Assembly: GCA_032622095.1 (NCBI GenBank)
Contig: CP136062.1
Coordinates: 154,686,875-154,750,874 of the forward strand
DNA from: Siphonodentalium dalli
Lineage: Eukaryota; Mollusca; Scaphopoda; Gadilida; Siphonodentaliidae
Direction of reading: 5' to 3'
Length of the DNA stretch: 64,000 bases
This document shows positions 47,604 to 59,841 of this stretch, piece after piece. The notes below the pieces were generated by a model. That model had not been told where the DNA came from. It did no database searches and saw only the letters and a list, made by a program, of their open reading frames with translations. Position numbers and translations under genes: made by a program. Numbering within the stretch: the stretch's first letter is position 1; the number at the start of each line of letters is the position of its first letter.

Positions 47604-48803
47604 AAAAACCAAATTTCATGTCGATAGCTCTACCCAGCCCGGGGCTATTCAAAAACCAAATTTCAAGTCGATAGCTCTACCCGTTTCCGAGATCTGGTCT
47701 GCGCATGCGCGAAGCTGGCGTCGCACGGGCTCGGCGACCCGATAAAATTCGTATCCGGGGCAAGATACATTCACATACCAAATTTCAAGTCGATAGCTCC
47801 ACCTGTTTCCGAGATCTCGTCTGCGCATGCGCGAAGCTGGCGTCGCACGGGCTCGGCGACCCGATAAAATTCGTATCCGGGGCAAGATACATTCACATAC
47901 CAAATTTCAAGTCGATAGATCCACCCGTTTCCGAGATCTCGTCTGCGCATGCGCGAAGCTGGATCTCGTCTGCGCATGCGCGAAGCTGGCGTCGCACGGG
48001 CTCGGCGACCCGATAAAATTCGTATCCGGGGCAAGATACATACACATACCAAATTTCAAGTCGATAGCTCAACCCGTTTCCGAGATCTCGTCTGCGCATG
48101 CACGAAGCGGGCGTCGCACGGGCTCGGCGACCCGATAAAATTCGTATCCGGGGCAAGATACATTCACATAGCAAATTTCAAGTCGATAGCTCCACCCGTT
48201 TCCGAGATCTCGTCTGCGCATGCGCTGCACGGGCGCCGCATTGGCTCGCCAATACGACAACGTCCACCGCCTGGTCAAACTACACACACGTACCAAGTTT
48301 CGTCCCGATCGGTCGAGAATCGTAGATTTGTATCAATGACAGACAAACATACAAACATACAAACATACAAACAGAGGTCTTCAAAATATATATGAGATAC
48401 GGATTATACGCATACATATATACACACACATACACATACATATGTGTATGGCTTGTGCCATCATGTATCCGGGAGAATACTAAGATTCATGAATGTCCGT
48501 TGAAGTCAGGCTATGTAAAATGTATCGTACATAAACTGTTCTAACAGCGTATACACATGTAGGAAGATATGGATAATTTGAAATATATACATGTTTGGCG
48601 GAACGGTGCATGGTACTGAATTGGCCAATGCTGTGACAGAGATAATTTACCAACTAACTGTAAATGTATTAATAGAAAATTAAGATAGCGTCCCGGTCGT
48701 GAAACGTGGTTTGCGTCAGATTTCAAAAGCGGAAGTGAAAACTATTCAGTGAATTATCCCCCTTGCCATAATAAATTGACTATTTATAGCGGCTATAATT
48801 TGT

Positions 48804-49153
48804 GTTAAGGGGGAACTACACGCCAAATCATTTATGAGACCATCACCTTTTATGCTCAACAGAATATATGTAACACATGAATGAATTTGAGCCATGGATT
48901 AGTGCAAAATACACTTATTTGCTCTATGAACAATGCTAACAACATGGTAATTATAATGAAGATGAATAAATGGCTGGAGTCATAAATTCATTTTCATTAT
49001 AATTGCACGTTGTTTGCATCGTTCATAGAGCACATTAGTGTATTTTGCACTAATCCATGGCTCAAATTCATCCATTTGTTGCATATATTCTGCTGAGTAT
49101 AAAAGGAGATTGTCACATAAATGGCCAGATTTAGTGTACAGTACCCCTCTAAG
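48804..49153. mobile_element. MITE with GGGGTACTGTACACTAAAT arms
   Basis: Two ~150-bp inverted arms share GAGCCATGGATTAGTGCAAA, CAACATGGTAATTATAATGA and TAAATGGCTGGAGTCATAA. The short frame at 49038-49226 is an arm translation. Confidence 0.8.
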
Positions 49154-49559
49154 ACTGTACTCTAATTCCGCATTGGTCCGAACAGATTATGACAACACGG
49201 CAGGTGAATTATATTTATCTGTCTAAAACTTAAGTTTTTATCCATGGTTGGTTGATATTGCACCAATTATTGTGTCTAACTAATTTTCGAAAAATTCTTT
49301 CATCAGGTTCTAATTGGTCGCGGTGGTTTATTTGAGCACTAAAGAACGGCTTATTTATTCGGCTTTCGTTTTAGCGCGAAATCCAAAAACATTTCGAAAG
49401 ATCGAGTACCATGTGATTCAACAGAAAGCGACACACCTCTCCATGTCCATGGTCGGATTGCCGGAAGTCAGCTTACGAGCGACATCTCGCGGGAGGTAAT
49501 GTACCTAGTGAAAGTAGGCCTAATGTTAGAGCTATATTTATAGCCGAGGAATTCTGTTA

Positions 49560-50464
49560 CATCACCGTAAGTACACTGGAATGAAAAATAAACTTATAAC
49601 GTCGGGAATTTTAGTAAATGACCGGAAAGTTAGGCTCCAAGATACTGATAAACCGGCAACGCTGGTGACAATTAAAGATGCACCGTTTGACCTAGATACG
49701 GCCATATTTATAAACAAACTATCATAATTCGGAAAAGTGGTTGAAAGCAGTTTCAGAAGGGGAACATTAGAAGGGGAGCTCAATAGAAACTGGGACAAAA
49801 TATCTGAGTATAGCAGACTGCACTGAGATTCCAAATTCTATGGAAATCGAAGGATTTAATGTAAGAATATTCTCGGATAAAACAAAACAGTCGTGTCGAA
49901 ATTGTGACGTAGTGCAATTACCATCTGAAAAAAGCGGTCGAGGACAGCGGAGACGTTAGTGGTGTTTTGAGGTCACACACATATCACGTGACTGTCGCCT
50001 GAATGGTCACGTAAAGCGGTTATGTCCGAGTTTAGCAGGATGCGACCGATACAATGACACCAGTGATCGAGACGCCGATCAAGATAAGGGCGGGCCCAAC
50101 ATCGACGATGGCGGATAAGACGAACACAGAGGTGATATTCATTTCTGGAGAAACTGTGGGTAATGTGTATCAAGTGATCGATAAATCCAAGCAGATAATG
50201 GCGTTGATCCGACTGCAGTTGGAAGCGTGACCATGCATGCATCTTGGTACGAATGACCTGCGGAATTGTCAGTGGGATAAAAACACGGTGATCTATAATA
50301 TAAAACACGCCGTGAGTGGTGTTAAAATGGAGTTCCATGTGCCAATTGTTTCGGTGTGCAGTATACCCACAGGAAGGGGAATGTGTGCCGATCCACGGGA
50401 TATAATGGTGGATGTTTTTTGCAAAAAACGGCAGCGTCGTAAGAAACTTGTTCGACAAGGATGA
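49560..50464 (+). pseudogene. Decayed non-LTR retrotransposon ORF1 (zinc knuckle and SGNH-esterase)
   Basis: In shifting + frames one can read VRLQDTDKPATLVTIKDAPF and FGKVVESSFRRGTLEG, an RRM-like gag pattern. SCRNC and a degenerate zinc knuckle (ISRDCRLNGHVKRLCP) follow, then EVIFISGETVGN and HLGTNDLRN, the GTND block of SGNH esterase domains found in ORF1 of CR1/L2-type LINEs. Several stops and frameshifts break it. No reverse transcriptase follows. The 75-codon frame at 50237-50464 is the esterase remnant. Confidence 0.55.
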
Positions 50465-50929
50465 CAAGCGAGATATCCATTTGAGCCCCAGTGGCAAAGA
50501 ACGCTAATTTAGCAGTGGCGTTTTCTGAAGCTACCACTGAGGCCTTAAGCAGGAAACGCGAAAGGGAAACATGGTCTCTTGGGCGGCCCCCAAAAGGACC
50601 CGAAGGCTGACTATTGATGGAGTGCAATGTTGTCACATTCCAACATACTTTCATGCGTGGACTCGTACGTGGACCCGGAAAGTGCAGCCACAGCACGAGA
50701 ACAGATTTGATAGTGTTCACGAACAATCATTTACAAACTGTTACACATTTTATGACATGTTACTTTTTGGTAAGTTTAATGCTTTATTTTGCGGCCATGC
50801 ACGCAACAGCTTTACATGTGCTTGATCTCAGACTCAAAGATAATTATGTTGATCATGATGACTGCGATAAAGAGAAGACGAGTATGCCGTGGGCGCAGAT
50901 GGTTGTATTTGCGATGATGTATAATGGTA

Positions 50930-51220
50930 GTTCTGATAACTATGAAGACGATGATTTTGTTGTCGATTGCGACGATGATATTTATGGCGATGATGATGGA
51001 GACGGTGGTGTAGTTGTTCATGGCTATGATAAATGTGGCTGTGATGATGAGGGTGAAAATGGTGATGATTATGTTGTTGCTGACTGTGATGATGTCGAGG
51101 ATGGTGATGCTTATGACTATGGTAATAGTGATAATGCTATTGATGTTGATTTTGATGATGATGATGAGGAGGAGGATCATGCCGATGATGACAATGATGA
51201 TAATGGCTGGCGATGAAGGT
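50930..51220 (+). repeat. Degenerate (GAT)n tract
   Basis: Imperfect GATGAT/GATGGT triplets give an Asp-rich frame (50614-51216) on + and an Ile-rich frame on -. No signal peptide or conserved domain supports a gene. Acidic Asp-rich secreted proteins exist in molluscs, so transcript evidence would decide. Confidence 0.75.
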
Positions 51221-51386
51221 GAAGATGATGCAGCCAGTCTACATATCAAATTTCAGTTGATGCCTCGCTTAGATATTTGTGTGTACGGGGAGACAATTCC
51301 AATTTTCCCCAGTTGCTCTCTTGCACTATTGATGATCTTAATTGCTCCTAGAACTATCGTATCGATGTTGATGTTTGACATATTTA

Positions 51387-51630
51387 TGTTACAGTTAATA
51401 CGTATTATCAGTTATTGTACCTGATTCACTCAGTTAATATATATAATACCTGAAATTTTCAGTTATTATACATAATAACTGAAATTAGGAGTGTTTCATT
51501 AGACATATTAACTGATAAAATTTCAGGTATTATATATATTAACTGAGTGAATCAGGTATTATACATAATAACTGAAAATTTCAGTTATTATACATAATAA
51601 CTGATAATACATATTAACTGTAACATTTAT
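51387..51630. mobile_element. Palindromic MITE built of CAGTTATTATACATAATAACTG
   Basis: The outer arms ATGTTACAGTTAATACGTAT and its inverse enclose further nested palindromes (TGATTCACTCAGTTAATATA, TTTCAGTTATTATACATAAT). The single-stranded form could fold over almost its whole ~240 bp. Confidence 0.8.
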
Positions 51631-52581
51631 AGAAAACTATAGACATCGCTCATATTACGGATTTGAAGGCGATTGTTGCTGATGCCATTGTGTGACTGTG
51701 TAATTTAGCCCTAGTTAATAATAACCAATAAAAGTTGACACTGGCAACTAGCAGCTAACATATTCTTCCCAATCACAGGTATTTACGACATTGATGTCCT
51801 CGCTGAGTTCCCTCTCACTTCGCTGGTAACACACACCGCCCCTGTTCTGTTAATCTGCAACTTTAGCCCAATGCTAACGCTCAAGTCAAGTCGCTCCAAT
51901 TAGTAAAGGTAAGCTCGCTGCTGATTGGGTTGCACATAGCGCGCGCCAATAGTAAAATGTTTATGAGTTTCGCGCGCTTTCATAATTGCTGGACACGGTT
52001 TCACCTGTGGTCAGAAAGTTGTCAAGTTATAGGTCTTCATAAAGTCTGCTTGTTTTGTCAAAATTTCTTCGGGCTGTGTCGAATTGAAATGGTATCTTTA
52101 CAGTTGTTATATTTTATCGTAATAATCATTTTTTTTATATAATAATTTATCTCTTGACGTAAATCAGTAGAGTTTAACCCGTTTTAGCCTAAATTATATA
52201 TGGTCCCTTAGCTAGGAGTATATTTCCTATTTTTGTATATTTTAATATGGTTACTTTTGTGAGGTTATCTCCCGAAATGCCAGTTTGTAGATGCCTCAAT
52301 TAGATATAATTATGTAGATCTGGCATCTCTGGTGTTTGTAGAAACTCCTCAAGTTCCTTTACTCTATTTATGTATGCATGTTATATATCCACATTTATGT
52401 ATGCTTGGTATATATCGACATCGTTATATATTTGAAGTTTAGTGGCAGGGCCTATAGTGTTTACTATACTTACTACGGATGTTGACTATCCTAGTCTGCG
52501 AATGGTGACGTGGGAGCATCTCGACATGCCGACGGCTATTGTTTCCGTGGATACATGCACGAGGTGTCAACAATCCCTTAA

Positions 52582-53540
52582 GTTACCCTCACACCATAGC
52601 GATCACCAGTTGCGTATGGTTGCGAATAAAAAATAGTGGTCATAAGTTCCGAACGCAACTCACACGCAACTAATAAGTTTTATAGGCTTGAAGTACGCAA
52701 CAAGCACGCAGGTGATCGCAGACACACACAGAGTAAGTTCGGAAATTTTGAACATGTTCAATAATTCTCTGCGAATGCCTGCGATCAATTTATACGCAAC
52801 AGGGACGCAACAGGTACGCCACGCACGCAACACGATCGCAACAGGTACGCAACTCATAAGTTATGAACGCAGGTGATCGCAGGTCCAAATTTGAGGTATC
52901 TGGCCATGTTTTGGTACCGTACATGTTGCGAATGTGTTGCGTACCTGTTGCGATCATTTTGCGATCGTGTTGCGTGCCTGTTGCGATCATGTTGCGTGTG
53001 TAGCGTACCCCAAACCTATTGTGCTTATTCCCAGCGTATCCCCAACCTATGCCCTGCGTATCTAACCTATTAGTTGCGTGTGAGTTGCGTGTTAGTTGCG
53101 TACTACATGCGTGTTGAGAAATGGTATAAATAAACTTTTGGGGTCACTTTTATCTGATTTCTTGGTAGCTTTCCACATGTTGACTCTTCGATGACCAAAT
53201 CATTACTGAAGAAAATAATGAATCGGCAATTTTTATAGGTTTTTATCACGTGACAGATATTCGCAAATACCACGCAACTAGCACGCAGGTCAAACGCAAC
53301 TTGTAAGTTTTGAACGCAACTCAAACGCAACTCGTAAGTTCTGCACGCAACTCACACGCAACTCGCACGCAACCCACACGCAACCCACATGCAACCCACA
53401 CGCAACTCACACGCAACCCATAGGTCGAATAGGTTACAAATTGACAAAATTGTTGATTTCGCTTGCGTTTGGTGCGGTATACAAATATTTTTTACACGCA
53501 ACTCATAGGTTTCAGCATACGCTATGGTGTGAGGGTACCT
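52582..53540. mobile_element. ~960-bp TIR element filled with ACGCAAC heptamers
   Basis: It starts TTACCCTCACACCATAGCG and ends CGCTATGGTGTGAGGGTACC. The interior holds about two dozen ACGCAAC / GTTGCGT heptamers in three blocks of alternating orientation, with CACGCAACTCACACGCAAC stretches. It is inserted into the left arm of the foldback at 52500-55500; TTAAG and TTTAG flank it. No transposase was recognised. Confidence 0.7.
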
Positions 53541-54954
53541 TTAGTTCAATCATTTGCCGCTTATAGTCTACCGGTATTCCTCGTTTGTTTTGGGATTTTA
53601 ATGGTTTGTCCTTTGGGGGGGGGGGGGGGGGTAACGATTTGTCACATTTGGGAACTTGGGTTTTGAAACCTTTGGCGCTGATTCAATGTTGATGTTAGGA
53701 AATAATTTGTGCCATGTTTTATTTATTTATTTATGCCAAAAAATTAATAACATATAAACAAGGATTTAACAAACATATAACAAATACACGACAATAGTTT
53801 AAAAACAAAACTCAATGGCGAACTAATTGAGCCATTGAATCCAAGTATTACAGAATGTCAATCTGGATTTCACTGAAAACTCTCTTGAAATGTCGAAGAG
53901 ACGCGTCCACTGCCCGATATTTTATCCTCTGAGTTTGAACCCTGCCGCCACCAGTAAGTTGCAGTATGGTCTATTATATGTATGCCTGCTCTTTCTTAAT
54001 GTGGTGGATCATGTCGAACATGTTTGGATTTGATGCTGCAATGAAACCTTGAAGCTTTCTGTGTCACCCTTGGACATGGTTTGTGGCACAGGGGCTGGTT
54101 GTATTGTAGTGATTCCACATGGTACGACATTCGTCACCTTCTATCAACTGCACAGTCACATAATATGAGAACTTTGTCACACGGTCGTTCCCAACATCAA
54201 CATTGAATCAGCGCTAAAGGTTAAATTAAACTCAGTTCAGGAACATCAAACCTTTCGTACTCAATACTTCGAACAAAACTTTCTGGGCTCCCTGATTATA
54301 AAGTTCGTGGTTCATGGGAATAGACCCTCGCGGAGACGAATATGTGAACGATTATGTTCGGGGTTTCCTCTGGAATCACTACAATACAACCAGCTCCCGA
54401 ATCACAAGCCACGTCGAAGGGTGACACAGAAAGCTTCAAGGTTTCATAGCAGCATCAAAACAAAACATATTCGACATGAGCCTCCACATTAAGAAAGAGC
54501 AGGCATACATAGAATAGACCATGCATACTGCAACTTACTGGTGGCGGCAGGGTTCAAACTCAGAGGATAAAATATCGGGCGGTGAACGCGTCTCTTGGAC
54601 ATTTCTATAAAAAATGCATAATCTCTCCCCAGAATCCTATGAATCTATGTGTATGAAATAATAATTCTGAGTCGGATGAGACATCGTGATGAGCTTGTGT
54701 TCTGAGATTTCATCATGAGAACTTCTCAATAATCTGAATACTATTCTCTCAATCTTCGTTTGAAACTAAGACATGCAGAAACTTCTCATACTTTAGAACA
54801 TGTGACAAGAACGTAACGTTTCCGGGGAGAGATAAAACGATATAGTGATCACTCGTCTGGATTGGCTCACAAACATATAAACACTTTTTGTAAAAAAAAA
54901 TGCCCTGAACATTTTGTCTTATATTATTTATTATATATACGATTAGTCTTTACG

Positions 54955-55155
54955 TGTACGTGGATATGAATATGAATAATACTCACGCTATCTGATAAAT
55001 TATTTGTATAATGATATTTGTTATGGGGGAAACAGGAAGACAACCCGGCAGGGCTATGTTCACTCCAGCAATATACTGAATTATTCTAGTTATATGTTAA
55101 ATTATTGTACTATTCATATGTATATTGTAAATAAAATTATCCTATCCCATCCTTT
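54955..55155 (+). mobile_element. Non-LTR retrotransposon 3' end with CCTAT tail, copy 2
   Basis: Copy of 40904-41105 inserted in the right arm of the long foldback; the tail reads TATCCTATCCCATCC. Confidence 0.6.
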
Positions 55156-56491
55156 CAAAAGAGTATTCGGTAAAAACCAGATTGACTTTCCAGAATTGAG
55201 CTTTTTTAAAATAAAACTATTGTTATATTAATCTATTTGTTATATCCTTGTATATATGTTATTAATTATTTTGCATAAATAAATAAATAAAACATGACAC
55301 AGATTATTTCCTAACATCAACATTGAATCAGCGCCAAAGGTTACAAAACCCAAGTTCCCAAATATGACAAATCGCCCCCCCCCGAAAGAGAACAAACCAT
55401 TAAAACCCCAAAAGAAAAGAGGAATAGACTAATAGCGACAAACGATTGAACTAAGGGGTTACTGACAAATCGAGCAGGTACACTGTAAACAATAGCCATC
55501 GGCACAGCTGTGTTTGTTATGGGAAGAGATAGACCATCTTTAAGAACAACAGAGTTATTCTTTTCTGACTTATTGTTTTCTGAGCTCTTCAAAATTGCAC
55601 TCAAAATTACAGTAATGTCCTAAATAAACGACAACAGTTATAGGAGCCGAAATGTATAACGTGACATATGCATGCTTGGTCTGGTGAGCAATTTGAAACT
55701 GATGATGATTCGGTCGAAGCATTTTGGCATCTTTTCCACTCATTGGGAGTCAATTTTAAAAAAATGTATAAATTCTATATTTGGTATAAAATAAGATCGG
55801 ATTTTTTGGCGGTATGCTCTAAAACTCTTTTTTGAAAAATTCCATTAAAAGCGCCCCAGGATCCGGCTTCCACTTCACAATTCATGTCATGAGAATTTGT
55901 CTGCCATAAATTTGGACCTTGGCCATTATTATATTTGGCCTAGCTCTTTTTATATATGCCTGGCAGACTTACTCCCCTTTCTCGTGTCATCCATACATTT
56001 ATGTACTACCTTCATATATGTGGGGAAATTATAAGCCATTGTAATTCAATTTAGTATTTGTCACTAAAAACAAGCATTCTGATTGGCCGAGAGCGGCTAA
56101 CTTTAGTTTTCGATTCACCGACATCGGCCGCTTCAGTGTGCATAAAATCTGAATGTAGCATGGTCAAATTTCATCGGCGCAGAACGAGTAGCGAAACGAG
56201 CACACCCGCGCGTTGTTGTCTATAGATACCGTTCATCGGCCGCTTCAGCGTGCATCAAATCTGAATGTGGCACGGTACAATTTCATCGGCGCAGAATGGA
56301 GTAGCGAAACGAGCCAACCCGCCCCACAGCAAATGGTTACGGAGCAGTGTTCCGAGTAACGCAATGAACAAACCCAATGATTTGTGCACGGTGACAACGG
56401 CGAAATGAAAGTCTCGATTCGTGTCATGAAAATGACTAAATGATACTTTTTATACAGTTTTTTTGCAAATTCCTTGCTAGATTGAATTACA

Positions 56492-56601
56492 ATGGAGATA
56501 AACGTACCCTGTTTCGTTGTACATTCTGGGATTCGAGCATGAAGACTGTTTTCATGCTCGAATCCAGAATGTACAACTCAACAGGGTATGTTTATCTCCT
56601 A
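56492..56601. repeat. 110-bp hairpin
   Basis: GGAGATAAACGTACCCTGTT pairs with CAACAGGGTATGTTTATCTCC. The inner arms GTACATTCTGGGATTCGAGC and GCTCGAATCCAGAATGTAC surround an AGACTGTTTTC loop. Confidence 0.85.
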
Positions 56602-56813
56602 ATTTGTATTTCTTTCGCAGTCGGTCAAAAGCTCTTCAGAGCTTGTGTTTGTAAAATGTTTTTACCTCCGGCTTTTAAATAACATTTATATTATATTATC
56701 TTATCTTATCACTATACGCTAATTCGACAAATGGAAAGTCGTTATTGTTCGTCAGCCAGTCGTCCTCCATTCTCACTTGTCATTGTCATCTCTGAGGGCT
56801 ATATGTGACCCGT

Positions 56814-57266
56814 CATATCAAATCCAGTCGTAAGTCGGGATTTTTTTACCCTGTGCCAATGCATTCTCTTATATATGCGAGTCGACCATAGGTCGCCTCG
56901 CATATATAAGAGAATGCATTGGCCTAACAATTTTTTACAATTTTAATAACTTTTTCTTGTATTCTTTAACAATTTTATAATTTCGCCCGTACAGAGCCCC
57001 AGACAAACATGAGCAGACGACACTTCTATGTGCTTCTATATATGTGTGGGGCTCCCTGCATATGCAGGGTAATGGATGTTTTTTATTTTATGTCCTAAAA
57101 ATTGTAAGAAACATTTATTTTAAAAAAATGATAAAAAATTGTTAGGCCAATGCATTCTCTTATATATGCGAGGCGACCTATGGTCGACTCGCATATATAA
57201 GAGAATGCATTGGCACATGGTAAACAAATCCCGACTTACGACTGGATTTGATATGGCGGGTCACAT
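56814..57266. mobile_element. Double-hairpin MITE, outer TIR type A, copy 3
   Basis: Same plan as 6580-7040 and 37254-37702, with a TGCATA insertion in the central CTCCCTGCAGGG motif. The 67-bp palindromes are intact. Confidence 0.85.
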
Positions 57267-57299
57267 ATGTGTGAATTTCGCTGATCTTGTCAGATGTGT

Positions 57300-59150
57300 C
57301 ACTTTCTCAGACACCCACTTACCTATAATGGGTTAGCTTCAAACGATTATATGAAATATTATCGTGTGCCCTTTAAATATATTGTCACGCACGTCTTCAG
57401 AATCCGGGTTTATCTTCTGTTCCGGGTCAAGCGGCAGAAGAATTCGGCGAATAATAAACGAATCCGCGTATGACGTATATATTTATAAGTTTGATTAATA
57501 TGGCGCTGAGGTGGCCAATGTTTGTGAGTTAACCCTTTCTATACCAAATGGAGTATCCAACTAAGTTATAGAAGTATACATTGGAAAGGTCTATTACTCA
57601 TATGTAGCGGTTTTCAGGAAAAATAAGCAGACGACGGGTAATACAAGTACAGAAGAAGTCATTTTTTATTGGAGGGAAATGTTCAGATAATAAGTTCAAC
57701 AAAAACCAATATATCAGATGGAAGTTATAAAGACATATTATGTATATTTTATCAAGTGTATTTTACAGTGTTAAAGACATATTATGTACTTGTTCGGGTG
57801 CGTGAAACTGATAAGTTAACATTCAGACGCCATGACAACACTGGAGGAATGTAATAGGCGCTATAGATTTAGGCGCTATAGATGTTGTTCAAATTCAAAT
57901 ATTCAAAGAGAGATCGTTCATACCTCAGAAATACATGTAGATCATATCTTTTTTAACAGAAAAAAAGTTGTCTAAAGCAAACTAAATTAAATCAAACTAC
58001 AGTTGAATCCTTATGTTGAATCCTTATATAACAACAACAGACACAGAAGCTAAATTGTGATCGATTACACTCACTTGTATATTGGTTCAAATACATGTAG
58101 ATTCACTTTGGTAGAGAAAATGGATTTTATTTTGAAAAATAGAAAGTGTTGTACTAAAGATGGTATATCTCTTTGTAAACATGTGTTATATAGTTACTGG
58201 GGTATAAAATATTATATATGAATCGAAGACCCCTGTCCGGAAATGCTTCTATCGATTAATATTCATTATATTTTATTTTCTGCTCTAAAAACATGTGATT
58301 GTTTAAATAACGAACAATAGTGGTTACTGTTAACATGGACCATCATTTTTAATGTGTAATTTTGTTCTAAATAAACGTTAATTATACTCGTTATCGCTTA
58401 TAACTATGTAATAAAACAATACAAACAATCAATCAGGCACATTTGACGTTCGGAGCGTAGCTACGGGAACACCCTAATGAACTCTATCGCTATATGGTAT
58501 CGTTTGCAATTAACGGTCCAACTTAATCATTTCATTATAATAAACTATTCGGAATAAAATCAATATTAATTGATAGAAGCGTTTCCGGACATGGGTCTTC
58601 AATTCATATTTATTATTTTTATACCCACGAAACTATTTCAAAATTGTTATACGAAGAGATAATCCATCTTTAGAGAGGTGTCCAGAATAGCTTTAACACT
58701 ATATCTTCCTGAAAAATAGACAAATACTTAGATAATTGGTCCAGCTTCTCAACGAATACATACATGTGTTGACGTAGATTCAATTCAAGAAAAAAATGTT
58801 TATGAACAAAATTACCATTAATGTGATGGCCGTTGCGATGGGTATTGCTGTTAAAATAGGCACATCCATCAAAACCACCATGAACAGAAAAAATATTAAA
58901 ATATAGACAGATTTTGTTCTCATACCATTAATTATCGCATAAATAGCACGCTATTGTGAAGATTGTGCGCAGTGTTAGTAAACAAAAAACATGTTATGTT
59001 ACAGTTCAGTACGTAAAGAGTGTGTGATAAGCAAAACACTCAACACCGGGGGGATCACACTTAGCGAACTTTGATTAAAAAATGTACCACGTTCTTTACA
59101 ACATACCGTTGTAGCGCTCGCCACTAAATATTTCGGTGTTTAAAGGGTCA
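57300..59150. other. Gene-free stretch upstream of gene C
   Basis: Contains a copy of the AAAGACATATTATGTAC / GTGCGTGAAACTGATAAGTTA segment also seen at 5378-5425, CCCTTTCTATAC-type MITE fragments at 57535, and the Kunitz-locus repeat in both orientations. No gene seen. Confidence 0.5.
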
Positions 59151-59151
59151 C

Positions 59152-59185
59152 CAGATTCAGATTCAGAATCAGATTCAGATTCATT
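59152..59185 (+). repeat. (GATTCA)n hexamer repeat
   Basis: CAGATTCAGATTCAGAATCA followed by TTTATTCTCAAATCAATATG. This is the usual look of an inverted LINE 3' tail. Confidence 0.75.
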
Positions 59186-59623
59186 TATTCTCAAATCAAT
59201 ATGGACATTGATATAATTGAGTGAATATATATACATGTACATCAATCAATTGAACAGTATAGCGTGTATATGCATAAAACACATTCATGGGTGGGTGTAG
59301 GTACGGTACACGTGAAACCATGAATAGGGGTTGGGGGTATAAAAGCAATCTCACGTGTTATCATTATCATACTATATATGTCTATTGAATATGTATATAT
59401 AAGGTCAATGCATTTAACAAAATATTCTGAAAATCATATTAGACTTAAATATTTAAACCCATTATGCAATCAGTGCATGATGTTTGTTGATCAATCGCTG
59501 CAACAGTTTCGTTTACATGGTTTCAACACGCAATTTTCGTTATTGGAGAACTGTCAATAACTATCATAAGTATAAATTTGATCTCATTTCTCCACATTCT
59601 TCATGATGATGATGTTTTACAGA

Positions 59624-59841
59624 TACAGTAATGCCTAAAGTAATTGACCACTTAACCACAGCAGAATTATGGATAATTTTTCAGGATTTAGTCGGAAATA
59701 TGACTTGTTGACATTCATCGGAAAGCTCTCGCCGAGAGCTTTCCGATGAATGGCAACAAGTCATATTTCCGACTAAATCCTGGAAAATTACCCATAATTC
59801 TTCTGTGGTTAAGTGGTCAATTACTTTGGGCATTACTGTAT
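59624..59841. repeat. 218-bp near-perfect palindrome
   Basis: The arms of ~109 bp start ATACAGTAATGCCTAAAGTA and meet at GAAAGCTCTCGCCGAGAGCTTTC with almost no loop. Only a few mismatches (CAGCAGAA/TTCTTCTG, TTGACA/GGCAA). Confidence 0.9.

Larger units (their letters stand above)
46674..48400 (+). repeat. ~122-bp satellite-like array with Helitron-like ends
   Basis: Ten to twelve units of about 122 bp, each with ACCAAATTTCAAGTCGATAG, CCCGTTTCCGAGATCTCGTC, TGCGCATGCGCGAAGC and GCAAGATACAT. They are interrupted by (GACA)n tracts at 46965-47010, 47505-47545 and 48335-48375. Minus-strand Helitron-like termini occur at 47031-47066 and 47569-47603. The unit is GC-rich compared with the window. All overlapping long frames come from the repeat. 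Confidence 0.85.
52500..55500. repeat. Large interrupted inverted repeat (foldback)
   Basis: 53540-53760 is inverted at 55260-55480 (TTTTAATGGTTTGT, GGCGCTGATTCAATGTTGAT, GTTTTATTTATTTATTTATG). 53885-54130 is inverted at 54360-54605 (ACGCGTC, CTGCCGCCACCAGTAAGTTG, CACTACAATACAACC). The left arm is split by the heptamer element and the right arm by a LINE tail insertion. Short hydrophobic frames at 53463-53666 and 55341-55604 are translations of the matching arms (LVQSF, LMVC); no known domain. Confidence 0.7.

Noticed and set aside
46664-48395. Many Arg-rich frames of 75-216 codons
   Set aside because: All derive from the 122-bp array; the same words recur in several frames and strands.
50614-51216. 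Asp-rich 200-codon frame resembling acidic biomineralisation proteins
   Set aside because: It coincides with a degenerate (GAT)n tract, starts inside LINE-like debris and lacks a signal peptide; kept only as a repeat.
55341-55604. Hydrophobic frame similar to 53463-53666, possible membrane protein
   Set aside because: Both lie on matching arms of the foldback and include a variable G-run, so similarity is explained by the repeat. No conserved family was recognised.
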